Notes: generated by a model not told the origin, from the letters alone. 64,000 bases of DNA from Armigeres subalbatus (GCF_024139115.2 NC_085141.1:43273065-43337064), one strand, 5' to 3'; counted from the stretch's first letter, positions 10,530 to 21,337 are shown. Translations and numbers: made by a program.

Positions 10530-11670
10530 ACACACTCAAATCGAGAATTTCAGCTCGGCAATTTTTTTTACTGATTTTATTCGGTAAAAGAAAATTTGAA
10601 ACGAGAGCTCGGTTTATTTAAAAGATTTAACTACTTCTGCAATTATTTTTACCGATGTCTCAGTTGTAAAAAATGAAATACTGAGCTTCGGTAATATGTA
10701 TTACCGATCAACTCTGTTTTAAGCTAATACTCTGCATTTGTCAAAAAATAAGCCTATTACTCAGCAAAAATAAAATCACTTTACTGAGCAACCGGTAAAA
10801 TAAGTACCATGCTCCCAGTTTTCAACTAGATGCCGCATGAATTGACGCCATATTTTTTTGCATATTGGAGCTTCTAAGATATCTGATTGTGTTGCACGAA
10901 TTTGTTTAGCAAGTAATTATAGCTACCGGTAGAAATTCTGGTCTATTTCAATATTCAGTAAGTCCAAATATGTTTACCATCTTGTGCCACGGTATTTATG
11001 TTAGTTTGCTAAAGATTTGAGCGTTTATTTTTAACTTTCAGACAATAAACTGTAACATAACGGTACGACGTCGCTACTCCCAGTATATTTTGTGGTTAGA
11101 ACTCGTGGATCTTAAACTAAAATAACTTCAGGTATGCAAACTGTTTACCAACAGGCTTTTTTCTTCAATAAATTACTCTCTACAACTTATTTATAAATTT
11201 TTAGATGATTGAATGGAATAAGGTTCCCTGCTGCCATCTTTGTGATAACTTCCTGGGCGTGAAAGGACGAGCGCTAGTCCTGTGATACTGGCGGAAGCCA
11301 GCAGCAGAAAAATATTTTAATATGATTTCTGATGAAAAAAACGGAATAAATATGTAGGCCCTTGTGTAGGCCTGAGATTGAATGTGCTTTTTATTTATCG
11401 ATGTGAAGTGAAAAAAGTAAAAATTCAATAACATTGTATTTCGGTACTATGAACTGCTGAAGCCGGTAATATTTTTTACAGATTCATCAGTATTGTTTTA
11501 CCGACTGCTCAGCATTTCTTACAAATCTGCTCGGTATTTTTTGACACTTCGCTATCATGAATACTGAACTGAGAGCTCGGTAATTGAATTCGATTACCGA
11601 GGTGACTACCGAGAGCTCAGCTGTTGAGAAATCGGTAATTCACTTACCGAGCCCGGTGAATATAAATAAG
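10530..11670. repeat. Degenerate inverted region rich in ACCGA / GAGCTCGG motifs
   Basis: The two flanks, 10,540-10,800 and 11,430-11,670, both carry many copies of ctcggtaa/ttaccga and ctcagc/gctgag in mixed orientation (gagagctcggtaattg near 11,570, attaccgatcaactctg near 10,700). The 600 bp between lack them. This looks like the long, decayed terminal repeats of one TIR element. Exact ends and TSD could not be fixed. Confidence 0.4.
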
Positions 11671-11782
11671 TGTGTACATTTTGTTACAGATTGTTACGAG
11701 GGAATGGGGGGTTCTTAAAAACAACGTTTTTCGCGTTACGTAATATTTGAACAGACCCTTACGAAAAGAGTGAATCCAAATC

Positions 11783-12299
11783 TACACTAACAAAAATCCA
11801 ATCATATCCATTATGTGTGGCACACATAAATTTTCACTATAGCATTTTCCACATAACGGCTATATGAATTTGCATAGCATATATGTGGAAACACACATAA
11901 CCCTTATTAACTACACGCAAAAAAATATCGCAGTCGAAACTACCATTCCGAGGGTTATTTTAAGAATATGCACCGACGATTTTCAGCAGAAAACAAACCC
12001 GTTTGATTTTACCATGCGCGCAGTAAAAATCAACTGTGGCCCCAGTGGAATGTTGTCACTTGAACTGAAACAGTGGTGAATTTGTCTGAAACCATGGTAA
12101 AATTTACTGAAATTCCATGGTTGTTTTGAAAACAGAGTGTAGTCTACGAAATAGTAGTTTCTACCACGGAATTTTTTTCAGTGTAATAACTTTTATGTGG
12201 ATTTTCCAATAGCGGGTGGTTATTAACGCACACATAAAATTTATTTGTAAATTTCTTTAGATTTTTGCCAATAAAAATGTGTGGATTTTTATCAGTGTA
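11783..12299. mobile_element. MITE with a second MITE nested inside
   Basis: The outer ends tacactaacaaaaatcca (11,783-11,800) and the inverse of tggatttttatcagtgta (to about 12,299) form about 18-bp TIRs. Inside, tacacgcaaaaaaat (from about 11,912) pairs with attttttttcagtgta-type sequence (to about 12,184), and gaaactacca is mirrored near 12,155. This suggests a separate inserted element. No protein-coding content. Confidence 0.5.
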
Positions 12300-12310
12300 C
12301 CTATTGAACT

Positions 12311-12752
12311 GTCCTAAGCTGAGACGAGACCTGCAAAGACGCTGCTTCTTTTCTCTTGTTTTGACACTTGTTCTTCTTTTCATCACAGTTGACCATCGAG
12401 TTTCAACTGTTTACTTGACTGTTTCACCTAAGCCCCAGGTGGACCCTTCTGAGCACAATAAAAGTGTATCCAATTCACGAAATATGTTAATTCATTTTCA
12501 TAAGGATTTTTATACCGGGAACAAAACACAGGTTTATTACTGATTATTAACAAGCTAAACGGAAGGTTTGGAATACTCGTTAAAGTAAAAAAGTCATGGT
12601 AAAGCAAAAATGATGTGGAATATTTTATTTGGGATACCAATACTTTCACTCAAAAAGCTGCTGGTTGCACCTGACAGTTCGTGACAGCAGTTGACTGGCA
12701 GCAGCTGAAGTTACATTTTTTCCTCTTTGCAGGTCTCGTCTCAGGTCCTAAG
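12311..12752. mobile_element. hAT-like MITE, perfect 21-bp TIR and 8-bp TSD
   Basis: The element proper is 12,319-12,744 (426 bp). Its ends are perfect 21-bp inverted repeats beginning ctgagacgagacctgc. The 8 bases gtcctaag lie directly outside both ends (12,311-12,318 and 12,745-12,752). An 8-bp duplication is the hAT signature. The inside is non-coding. The intact TIRs and duplication imply a fairly young insertion upstream of Paf1. Confidence 0.8.
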
Positions 12753-12837
12753 CTGTCACTTTTATAGAAAAACTGTCAACTGACGGTAAAATCAGCTGTT
12801 TTCAAACGTCTCATGAAAAGGCCTATTTCTCGGGAAC

Positions 12838-13594
12838 TTTTTCAAATCGGCGTATGTAACATTTTGATCAAGCTGAGAAAATGAGCTTGGAAGTTTTCAG
12901 ATTTTATTTTTATTCCTATTTAGAAACTAAACATGTTTATTGCAATTGAATACACCTCAACGATACATTATGAAAAGGTTCATCGTCACTGACCCTGAAA
13001 TCTGCACTGCGTGTGAACATTTCAGTTATTTTGATAAAAATATATGTTACAACGTTCTGCAACAGATAAATCACATACGTCGTTTTGATACGTCAGCATG
13101 ACCGAGGTCATGCTACTTTCGTCGAAATGTTACGCTGCTCCGTACGCTGCATTGTTGATACGTCGAAATGTTGCGTCAAGTTGAAACGTTTCACGCACAT
13201 GCGACAAAAAAATTGCAACACTTACAACACGACGTAACAACATTTGCTGCAGAAAAACAACGTAAAATGTTTTTCCTAACGAAAATCAGAATATTCAAGC
13301 AACATGTTTAATTTTGAAATCAGTGATGAAAAAGTACAAGCAGACGCATGTTTTAAACTATTTAGTTGTACGAAAAAACTTTTTAAAGTACATTTTCTGC
13401 TAAGCGGTGTATGTGCAATATTTTCAACAATGATGTTACACCGTTTTGAAAAAAATTGATTTACATTTTTAAAAACACATTTTCATGTAGCTTTGAAGAT
13501 ATACACATTTTTAGATGAATTTAATGCCATATGCTGTTAAAAACGGGTTTGTTTACAATTTGCGACATACGCCGTTTTGAAAAAGTACCCGAGA
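12838..13594. mobile_element. TIR element just upstream of Paf1
   Basis: tctcgggaactttttcaaat (from 12,838) and the following cggcgtatgt are inverted at 13,565-13,594 (acatacgccg, then gaaaaagtacccgaga), giving TIRs of about 30 bp with a few mismatches. The inside (757 bp in all) has no coding frame. Its right end lies about 200 bp before the proposed Paf1 start site. Confidence 0.6.
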
Positions 13595-13790
13595 TTTATT
13601 TAAATTTCGTTTCCTATTTCTTGCCGTGTTCGTAAATGTCATTTGATGCCTGACGATCCTTTGAGATGTCATGAAGCGTGTTGACAGGTGACAGTTTTCC
13701 ATAAACAACAACGCAAGCAAAAATTTACCTTCAATCGCGCGTCTGAATTTTACTTTATTGAATTTGTACTAACTTTGCGTTAGCTTTTCT

Positions 13791-13795
13791 TCAGT
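13791..13795 (+). promoter_or_regulatory. Possible initiator (TCAGT) of Paf1
   Basis: TCAGT at 13,791-13,795 (context cttcagttttgg) matches the arthropod initiator and would give a 5' leader of about 47 nt. No TATA box or convincing DPE is seen. The call rests on motif and distance only. Confidence 0.3.
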
Positions 13796-13839
13796 TTTGG
13801 AGTGTGAATGTGATCGTGGTTATTGCGCCACCAAACACG

Positions 13840-15569
13840 ATGGCACCAACAATCCAGAACGGCACTAATGGGGCAGATAAACGCGGTGCCGTGGCTCGTC
13901 CGCAGGAAAGAAGGTAGGCAATGGTTTTGGCTGTTTCATTTTGAATATTAATTTTCTGACCTCCATTAGGTCCGAGCTGATCAGCCGGGTCAAGTACTGC
14001 AACACTCTGCCCGATATTCCGTTCGATCTGAAGTTCATCACGTATCCATTTGAAAATGATCGTTTCATCCAGTACAAGCCGACCTCGCTGGAGCGGAACT
14101 ATCGCTACGAGGTTTTGACGGAGCACGATCTGGGAGTGACTATCGATTTGATCAATCGGGAACTGTATCAGATTGACCATCTGGCGCAGTTGGATCCGGC
14201 CGATGAAAAGCTGCTGGAAGAAGATATTCACACGCCACAGGATTCGCTCCGTAGCAGTCGGCATGCCAAATCCGTTTCATGGTTGCGAAAATCGGAATAC
14301 ATTTCAACTGAACAAACTCGCTTCCAGCCGCAAACGATGGAGAAAGTTGAAGCCAAGGTGGGTTTTAACGTGAAGCAGAGCTTGCGCGAGGAAACCCTGT
14401 ACATGGATAGGGAGGCCCAGATCAAGGCCATCGAGAAGACGTTCGATGACAACACGAAGGAAATTACTGCTCACTACAGCAAGCCGGGAGTTACAGCGGT
14501 GGAGATCCTTCCTGTTTTCCCTGATTTCGCAAATTGGAAATATCCTTGTGCTCAGGTCATATTCGATTTTGATCCGGCTCCGGCGGGCAAGAACGTTCCG
14601 GCACAGATGGAAGAAATGTCCCAGGCTATGATTCGTGGTGTCATGGACGAAAGTGGCGAGCAGTTCGTTGCATACTTCTTGCCCACGGAGGACACGCTTG
14701 AGAAAAGACGTCGTGATCTTGTTAATGAAACTTTGTATGAAGACGAGGAAGAGTACGAGTATAAGATGGCTCGTGAGTACAATTGGAACGTTAAGAGTAA
14801 GGCTTCTAAGGGTTACGAAGAAAACTACTTCTTGGTGCTTCGCCAGGATGGAATGTTTTACAATGAGCTGGAAACTCGTGTTCGTCTGAGCAAACGTCGT
14901 CAGAAGGTTGGTCAACAGCCAAATAACACGAAGTTGGTTGTGAAGCATCGTCCATTGAATGCTTCGGAGCATCGTATGCAGCGCTATCGAGAGCGTCAAT
15001 TGGAACCGCCCGGTGAAGAGGATGATGAGGATATTGAAGAAGAGGAGGAGGAGGAAGAGGACATGGAGGAAGAGATTCAGGAAACTCAAGATCAGGACGA
15101 AGATAAAGAAAACGACGGAGAAGGCGAAGAGGACAAGGATGAAGAAGCACGAGGCCGTTCCAGGTCTCGTTCTCGCAGCGGATCCGAGCGCTCTGGTTCC
15201 CGCTCGGGATCTGGATCGCGGTCCCGTTCTGTGTCACGTAGTCGGTCACGCTCGGGAAGTCGCTCGCATAGTCGCAGTCGCTCCAAGTCTGGCAGCCGTA
15301 GTCGCAGCGCTTCTCGCTCCAGATCTCGTTCAGCGGGCACGAGATCTCGATCGGGTTCGCGCAGCCGATCTGTATCTCGGTCCCGATCGCGTTCACGTTC
15401 TAGATCAGGATCCCGCTCCAGATCCGGGTCTCGATCGCAGTCAGCAGGCTCGAGATCGCGTTCTGGCTCGAGAAGCCGCTCGGGTTCACCGGCTTCCAGA
15501 AGAGGGTCCCGCAGTCGCTCTGGTAGTCGTTCCGGAAGTGAACAACGGTCGGGAAGTGGATCAGAATAA
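13840..15569 (+). CDS. Paf1: RNA polymerase II-associated factor 1 (Paf1 / Antimeros), two exons
   Basis: Core subunit of the nuclear Paf1 complex, which travels with RNA polymerase II and supports elongation and histone H2B ubiquitination (family knowledge). Exon 1 is 13,840-13,913 and exon 2 is 13,970-15,569. The 56-bp intron (13,914-13,969) has GT...AG ends and splits an Arg codon, giving 557 aa. The start ATG has A at -3 and G at +4. Exon 1 carries [11 protein letters not shown], close to the known N-terminus of the family. The conserved block [20 protein letters not shown] follows at about residues 30-49, then LGVTIDLIN. Residues about 373-419 are acidic (Glu/Asp runs). Residues about 420-557 are an Arg/Ser tail with about 39 RS dipeptides. 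Length is near that of animal orthologues (roughly 530-540 aa). No break is seen. It is the only clear host gene in the window. Confidence 0.93.
13914..13969 (+). other. Paf1 intron 1 (56 bp)
   Basis: Donor gtaggc at 13,914 and acceptor ctccattag ending at 13,969. Removing it joins exon 1 in frame with the conserved RVKYCN block. Its size is typical of small dipteran introns. Confidence 0.88.
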
Positions 15570-15653
15570 ACCAAACCGTAAAGGCAAGCTGGCAACCAAT
15601 AGTTTCTCTTTCTATCTTAATATGACATGTATCATTCATTAATGCATATTGAA

Positions 15654-15659
15654 AATAAA
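15654..15659 (+). terminator. Paf1 polyadenylation signal AATAAA
   Basis: Canonical AATAAA 85 nt after the stop codon, followed by a GT/T-rich stretch (attgtattgacctttctt). Good candidate for the 3' end of the Paf1 mRNA. Confidence 0.75.
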
Positions 15660-15669
15660 ATGTTCTAGA

Positions 15670-15878
15670 AGCCGATTGTATTGACCTTTCTTATTTGCCG
15701 CGTTTCAAGTCATTGGTTACAAGTACGTCCTCAACCCCCATTTCAGTGAGAAAATCAAATTTTATAATTTTGGTGCTCAGCCAATTTTGTGTTCCGTAGG
15801 CCCTTAGTTTCAGATATATTCAGGAAGAACTGTGGTTACCTTCCTTACAATTTCCTTCCCTCTTCACTACTTGCAACG
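15670..15878. other. Paf1 downstream spacer
   Basis: AT-rich spacer between Paf1 and the SINE. Nothing further was recognised. Confidence 0.5.
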
Positions 15879-16160
15879 TCTTCTTCTTCTTCTTCTTCAA
15901 TGGCTCTACATTCCAACTGGAACTTGGCCTAGCTTTTCAACTTAGTATTCTATTAGCATTTCCTCAGTTATTAATTGAAAGCTTTTCTATGCCCGCCATT
16001 GCATGAGTATGTATCTTGTGTGGCAAGTACAATGGATACACTATGCCCAGGGTGTCGAGAATGTTTCCAACCCGAAAACATCCTAGACCGGACCGAGAAT
16101 CGAACTCGCCATCTCCGGATTGGCAATCCTACGCCTTTGCTCGCAAGGCTACTGGAGACC
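15879..16160 (-). mobile_element. tRNA-derived SINE (Feilai-like), minus strand
   Basis: Read on the minus strand it starts ggtctccagtagccttgcg and contains a tRNA-like head. An A-box-like tagccttgcgag is followed by a loop ttgccaa (GCC, Gly-like) and a B box gagttcgattc. A unique body follows, then a (gaa)n tail (cttcttctt on +, 15,879-15,898). Related copies lie at 42,686-42,876 and, beginning, at 63,886. SINEs of this form are abundant in Aedes; the Feilai name is by resemblance. Confidence 0.75.
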
Positions 16161-16279
16161 CACTTGCAACGTGTCAAACCTTAAGATTTCGTAAAATAAA
16201 TACATTGAAGCAATTAAAAAAGAATTTCGTTCGAGTTGGTAATTCTCCGAGTACTCCCGGATCATGATACCTCTCGCGC

Positions 16280-16640
16280 CGCGGCTAAACATTGGGCGGC
16301 TACTTGACGGCAGACTAGCCCAAGACTAGCGCAGCAGCTGTAAGTGGCACTCGCAACGGAAGAGCAGCTAGGCGCAGCATCTCTTGAAGATGGCTGGAGA
16401 GATATTCGATCCGCCATTGGAAGCACCGCAACCGCTGCACTAGGCACGGTGGCTTCGGATCAGAGAAACGACTGGTATGACGGCGAATGTGAGCAGTTAG
16501 TTGAGGAGAAGAATGCAGCATGGGCGAGATTGCTGCAAGGGCAAACGAGGCACGATACAAACGTGCGCGGAACAGACAGAACTCGATTTTTCGGAGGAAA
16601 AATCGCCAGCAGGAAGATCGAGATCGTGAAGAGACGGAGC
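16280..16640 (+). pseudogene. RTE-type retrotransposon fragment, linker between EN and RT
   Basis: The plus-strand reading includes LEDGWRDIRSAIG and RNDWYDGECEQLVEEKNAAW. This corresponds to the segment following the endonuclease in the RTE copy at 18.6-20.1 kb (DCWNTVKAATNDA..RRNDWFDEECRQILEEKDAA). No endonuclease or polymerase core remains. The fragment abuts the 3' tail of the minus-strand RTE at about 16,645. Confidence 0.7.
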
Positions 16641-16666
16641 AACTCATTAATTTATTTAGTTTACAT

Positions 16667-17309
16667 CTAAACAGATAACACTGAATCAACAATTTGACGC
16701 CACAATACACGGTTCGAGGCCGCATCTCTCCATCCTCGAATACGCCCCACGCTCGCCAAGTCGTTCTGCACCTGGTCTGCCCATCTCGCTCGCTGCGCTC
16801 CACGTCGTCTCGTACCTGACGGATCGGAAGCGAACACCATCTTTGCAGGGTTGCTGTCCGGCATTCTTGCAACATGTCCTGCCCATCGTACCCTTCCGGC
16901 TTTAGCTACCTTCTGGATACTGGGTTCGCCGTAGAGTTGGGCGAGCTCGTGATTCATTCTTCGCCGCCACACACCGTCTTCTTGCACACCGCCAAAGAAT
17001 ACTCCGAGTGCTTGCAAGTCCTCCTCGAGCATTGTCCATGTTTCATGTCCGTAGAGGACAACCGGTCTCATTAGCGTCTTGTACATGACACATTTGGTGC
17101 GGTGGCGAATATTTTTCGACCGCAGTTTCTTCTGGAGCCCGTAGTAGGCCCGACTTCCACAGATGATGCGCCTTCGTATTTCACGACTAACGTTGTTGTC
17201 AGCCGTTAACAAGGATCCGAGGTAGACGAATTCCTCGACCACCTCGAAGGTATCCCCGTCTATCGTAACACTGCTTCCCAGGCGGACCCTGTCGCGCTCG
17301 GTTCCGCCC
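16667..17309 (-). pseudogene. RTE C-terminal region
   Basis: Reads EGGTERDRVRLGSSVTIDGD, then FVYLGSLLTADNNVSREIRR, CVMYKTLMRPVVLYGHETWT, MNHELAQLYGEPSIQ and RWAGHVARMPDSNP, and ends at VDSVLSV (stop at 16,667). Compared with the copy at 39,970-40,613 it lacks eight residues after LQALGVF, an in-frame 24-nt deletion. It is separated from the polymerase core by the 435-bp insert. Confidence 0.85.
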
Positions 17310-17744
17310 TCAACCAAAATGTCAACCAAAATAGGCAACTGTGATTTTGATGCTGGAAGGATATTTTGAGCTTGGCACACTCGACCCAAGAAGGCATGAC
17401 CAGAATCGGCAACTGTTAGTCATCGGGAGTCAGAATGTGTAAATAAGGATGCAAGAAGTTCAATACACTCTGCGCGCGAAAAATTTTCAAGATTTTCTGA
17501 TTTTAATGCTGGAATGATGTTTGTTTCCTTTAGATTGCGGAAATTGGCAGGAGTAGAGGAGAAGGTGAATGTAGAGATTGTATGATGTAGAGCAAAAAAA
17601 TGTATGCAGCTTATTTCGAAAGTTGATCTGGATAGGTCTGAATGATTGAACTAAGTATTCGTACTTGAGCGTGTATGCAGAGAGGAGTACGAATCAAGTC
17701 AGTTTTGAAACGGTTGCGTTGATGTACGGACGTATAGTCACGAC
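17310..17744. mobile_element. 435-bp insertion inside the RTE reverse transcriptase
   Basis: In the 40-kb copy gttccgccc is followed almost directly by agcatgtactttgtc (40,547-40,571). Here the same two phrases lie 435 bp apart. The inserted DNA has an internal repeat (gattttgatgctggaaggat, again as gattttaatgctggaatgat) and a local duplication, caaccaaaatgt/caaccaaaata, at its left edge. No TIR, poly(A) or coding frame was recognised. Confidence 0.7.
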
Positions 17745-18574
17745 AGCATGTACTTTGTCTTTGACGCATTCACCACCAGTCCAACTTTTGTTGCTTCACG
17801 TTTCAGGCGGGTGTACAGTTCTGCCACCTTTGCAAATGTTCGGCCGACAATGTCCATGTCAATCGCGAAACAAATAAATTGACTGGATCTGTTGAAAATC
17901 GAACCCCGGCTGTTACACCCGGCTCTCCGCATGACACCTTCTAGCGCAATGTTGAACAACAGGCACGAAAGTCCATCACCTTGTCTTAGTCCCCGGCGCG
18001 ATTCGAACGAACTGGAGTGTTCGCCCGAAATCTTCACACAGTTTTGCACACCATCCACCGTTGCTTTAATCAGTCTGGTAAGCTTCCCAGGGAAGCTGTT
18101 CTCGTCCATAATTTTCCATAGCTCTACGCGGTCTATACTGTCGTATGCCGCCTTGAAATCAACGAACAGATGCTGCGTTGGGACCTGGTATTCACGGCAT
18201 TTTTGAAGGATTTGCAATACAGTAAAGATCTGGTCCGTTGTCGAGCGGCCGTCAACGAAGCCGGCTTGATAACTTCCCACGAACTCATTCACTAATGGTG
18301 ACAGACGACGGAAGATGATCTGGGATATCACTTTGTAAGCGGCATTAAGGATGGTGATCGCTCGAAAGCTCTCACACTCCAGCTTGTCGCCTTTCTTGTA
18401 GATGGGGCATATAACCCCTTCCTTCCACTCCTCCGGTAGCTGTTCGGTTTCCCAGATTCTGACTATCAGTTTGTGCAGGGAGGTGGCCAGCTTTTCCGGG
18501 GCCATCTTGATGAGCTCAGCTCCGATACCATCCTTACCAGCTGCTTTATTGGTCTTTAGCTGTTGAATGGCATT
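17745..18574 (-). pseudogene. RTE reverse transcriptase core with damaged catalytic motif
   Basis: The same frame as the endonuclease, past the TAG. Motifs in order: [33 protein letters not shown] (motif A, Asp kept), RRGLRQGDGLSCLLFN (motif B), then CFAIDMDIVG where the family has F-A-D-D. The first Asp of the catalytic pair is Ile here (codon att). VNASKTKYML follows, and the reading then enters the 435-bp insert and stops. The enzyme would not work even without the nonsense codon. Confidence 0.85.
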
Positions 18575-20131
18575 CTAAACTTCCCTCAAGGTGGGGGCTG
18601 GTTGGCTTCCATCATCCGCTGAACTGACGTAGTCATCTCCTCCGCTGCCTTGACTTTCACTGTCTGTACTCTCAGCGCCATTCAGATGTTCCTCGTAGTG
18701 CTGCTTCCACCTTTCGATCACCACACGTTCGTCCGTCAAGATGCTCCCATCCTTATCCCGGCACATTTCGGCTCGCGGCCCGAAGCCTTTGCGGGATGCG
18801 TTGAGCTTCTGATAGAACTTGCGTGTATCTTGAGAACGGCACAGCTGTTCCATCTCCTCGCACTCCGCTTCTTCCAGGCGGCGTTTCTTCTCCTGAAAAA
18901 GGCGGGTCTGCTGTCTCCGCTTCCGTCTATAACGTTCCACGTTCTGCCGGGTACCTTGTTGCAGCGCGACCGCCCGCGCTGCGTCCTTCTCCTCCAGAAT
19001 CTGTCTGCACTCTTCGTCGAACCAATCGTTCCGTCGACTTCGACCCATATACCCGACGTTGTTCTCCGCTGCATCGTTAGTGGCTGCTTTGACTGTATTC
19101 CAGCAGTCCTCAAGAGGGGCCCCATCGAGCTCACCCTCTCCCGGCAACGCTGCCTCGAGATGCTGCGCGTATGCAGTGGCGACATCAGGTTGCTTCAGTC
19201 GCTCTAGGTCGTACCGCGGCGGTCGTCGGTACCGAACATTGTTGATGACGGATAGTTTTGGGCGCAGTTTAACCATCACCAGATAGTGGTCAGAGTCGAT
19301 GTTAGCGCCACGATATGTCCTGACGTCGATAATGTCGGAGAAGTGCCGTCCATCAATCAGAACGTGGTCGATTTGTGATTCTGTCTGCAGTGGTGATCTC
19401 CAGGTGTACCTATACGGAAGGCTGTGTTGGAAGTAGGTGCTGCGAATGGCCATATTCTTGGAGACGGCGAAATCAATTAGTCGTAGGCCGTTTTCGTTCG
19501 TCAGCCGGTGAGCGCTGATCTTCCCAATAGTCGGTCTAAACTCCTCCTCTTGGCCAACCTGAGCGTTCAAATCTCCTATGATGATTTTGACGTCGTGGCT
19601 TGGGCAGCTGTCGTACTCACGTTCCAGCTGCGCGTAGAATGCGTCCTTATCATCATCAGTGCTTCCGGAGTGTGGGCTATGGACGTTGATCATGCTGAAG
19701 TTGAAGAACCGGCCTTTGATCCTCAACCTGCACATTCTTTCATTGATCGGCCACCACCCGATCACGCGCCTTTGCATATCGCCCATCACTACGAAAGCTG
19801 TTCCCAGCTCGTGTGTGTTGCCGCAGCTCTGGTAGATGGTATGATTACCTCTAAACTTTCGCACCATTGATCTCTTCCAACAAACCTCCTGCAGCGCTAC
19901 GATGCCGAATCCACGGTCCTTAAGCACATCGGCGAGTATGCGTGTGCTCCCGATGAAGTTTACAGATTTGCAGTTCCACGGGCCTAGTTTCCAGTAGCTA
20001 GTCCCTTTTCGACGCTGTGGTGTTCGCCGATGGTTCCGGTACGTACTCTCTGGTTGATTGTTCGTTGCGTGAGTTTTTTTTGGCTGGCTTGCAGGGCCTG
20101 ACACCAAACCCCTAAGCTTCTGGAGGACCAT
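18575..20131 (-). pseudogene. RTE endonuclease half, ended by in-frame TAG
   Basis: A 518-codon frame starting MVLQKLRGLVSG. Endonuclease landmarks are present: WNCKSVNF near residue 54, LQEVCW (catalytic Glu), IIIGDLNAQVG, SQIDHVLIDG and IDSDHYLVMVKLR (the SDH motif). All keep their key residues. A basic linker with RRNDWFDEECRQILEEKDAA follows. The frame stops at REV followed by TAG (18,577-18,575). The next codons continue in the same frame as NAIQQLKTNKAAGKDG, the normal lead into the polymerase. The break is therefore a single nonsense change. Confidence 0.85.
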
Positions 20132-20480
20132 TCCTCCTTATTCCCGGTGGACAATGGTGCACAGTTTCACTTAGAGTCCCTCGCTGGCACTCGGACGATG
20201 ATCAGCCGCCCCTAACATTGAGAACAGACGCTGTTGTGAGCCGATCCTGACATGGAGAACAGACGCTCAATAAGATTTCCACCTCCGGAGAGGAGCAAAC
20301 CCCCCCTTCCCTGTCAGCATACGACCATAGTTCCCACCGGGGTTGGTTACCCGATCTTCCCTAAGGTTGCTCGTATCCCGGCCAGTACCGCGGGGAGGTA
20401 GGGATAGGAGTTGCTGGGTAAGAGGCTAAGGACCGCGAGATGGGGTCTATTTTATTCCTTCAGGTACGCGAAGTACCAAT

Positions 20481-21337
20481 GGTACGCTTTACCAGCATTC
20501 GCCGTGCCAACGGAGCAACTGTACCGCGCTAATAATGCACGGAGGTTTTATGAGAAGTTAAACCGTTCACGTAAGGGCCACGTGCCACAGCCCGATATGT
20601 GTAAGGACATAAACGGGAACCTTCTTACAAACGAGCGTGAGGTGATCCAAAGGTGGCGGCAGCACTACGAAGAGCACCTGAATGGCGATATGGCAGACAA
20701 CGGTGGCTGTAAGGCAATGAACCAACTACCAGGAGAGCTGTTTAAACACGAAGGTGAGGCATACTGGCTAGAGCGCTGCACTGGGTGATTAGGTTTGGGA
20801 GGATGAGGTTCTGCCGCAGGAGTGGATGGAAGGTGTCGTGTGTCCCATCTACAAAAAGGGCGATAAACTGGATTGTAGCAACTACCGCGCAATCACATTG
20901 CTGAACGCCGCCTAAAAGGTACTCTCCCAGATTTTATGCCGTCGACTAGCATCAATTGCAAGGGAGTTCGTGGGGCAGTACCAGGCGGGATTTATGGGTG
21001 AACGCTCTACCACAGTGCAGGTGTTCGCCGTACGTCAGGTATTGCAGAAATGCCGCGAATACAACGTGCCCACACATCAACTATTTATCGACTTCAAAGC
21101 CGCATATGATACAATCGATCGGGACCAGCTATGGCAGCTAATGCACGAAAACGGATTTCCGGATGATTTGATAGGAATTACAGGATAGGAAGAGGCTCAA
21201 GAGAGGTCAATATAAGCTACCCACTACGAGTTTCTATCGGTGGTGACGAAATCGAGGTGGTTGAAGAACTCGTGAACTTGGGCTCACTAGTGACCGCCGA
21301 TAATGATACCAGCAAAGAAATTCGGAGACGCATTATG
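20481..21337 (+). pseudogene. Plus-strand RTE remnant, left part
   Basis: Reads ARRFYEKLNRSRKGHVPQPD and REVIQRWRQHYEEHLNG, then [20 protein letters not shown] followed by NAA-stop-KVLSQILCRR. QYQAGFMGERSTTVQV, FIDFKAAYDTIDRDQLWQLM, and after a jump IEVVEELVNLGSLVTADND follow. There is a nonsense codon where Tyr is expected (near 20,913) and a frameshift near 20,780. A deletion at about 21,180 removes polymerase motifs B and C entirely. The copy continues after the insertion at 22,470. Confidence 0.8.

Larger units (their letters stand above)
16645..20400 (-). mobile_element. RTE-clade (JAM1-like) non-LTR retrotransposon, inactive
   Basis: The minus strand holds, in order, a 5' leader (about 20,400-20,132), an apurinic-type endonuclease, a reverse transcriptase and a C-terminal region. 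It ends in a short AT-rich tail (taaattaat type) at about 16,645. The single-ORF layout, short 3' end and endonuclease of the 'craniofacial development protein 2-like' type fit RTE; JAM1 is the known Aedes RTE, so that name is by resemblance. Three lesions make it dead: a TAG at 18,575-18,577, a changed catalytic Asp near 17,860, and a 435-bp insertion at about 17,310-17,744. There is also a 24-nt in-frame loss near 17,000 compared with the 40-kb copy. Confidence 0.85.

Noticed and set aside
13941..13969. Upstream extension of Paf1 exon 2 from a TTG codon
   Set aside because: This stretch is the 3' part of the intron. The exon 1 ATG at 13,840 joins in frame by GT-AG splicing and gives the conserved N-terminus.
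14304..15595. Long minus-strand frames opposite Paf1
   Set aside because: They are shadows of the Arg/Ser and acidic codon patterns of Paf1, without splice or motif support.
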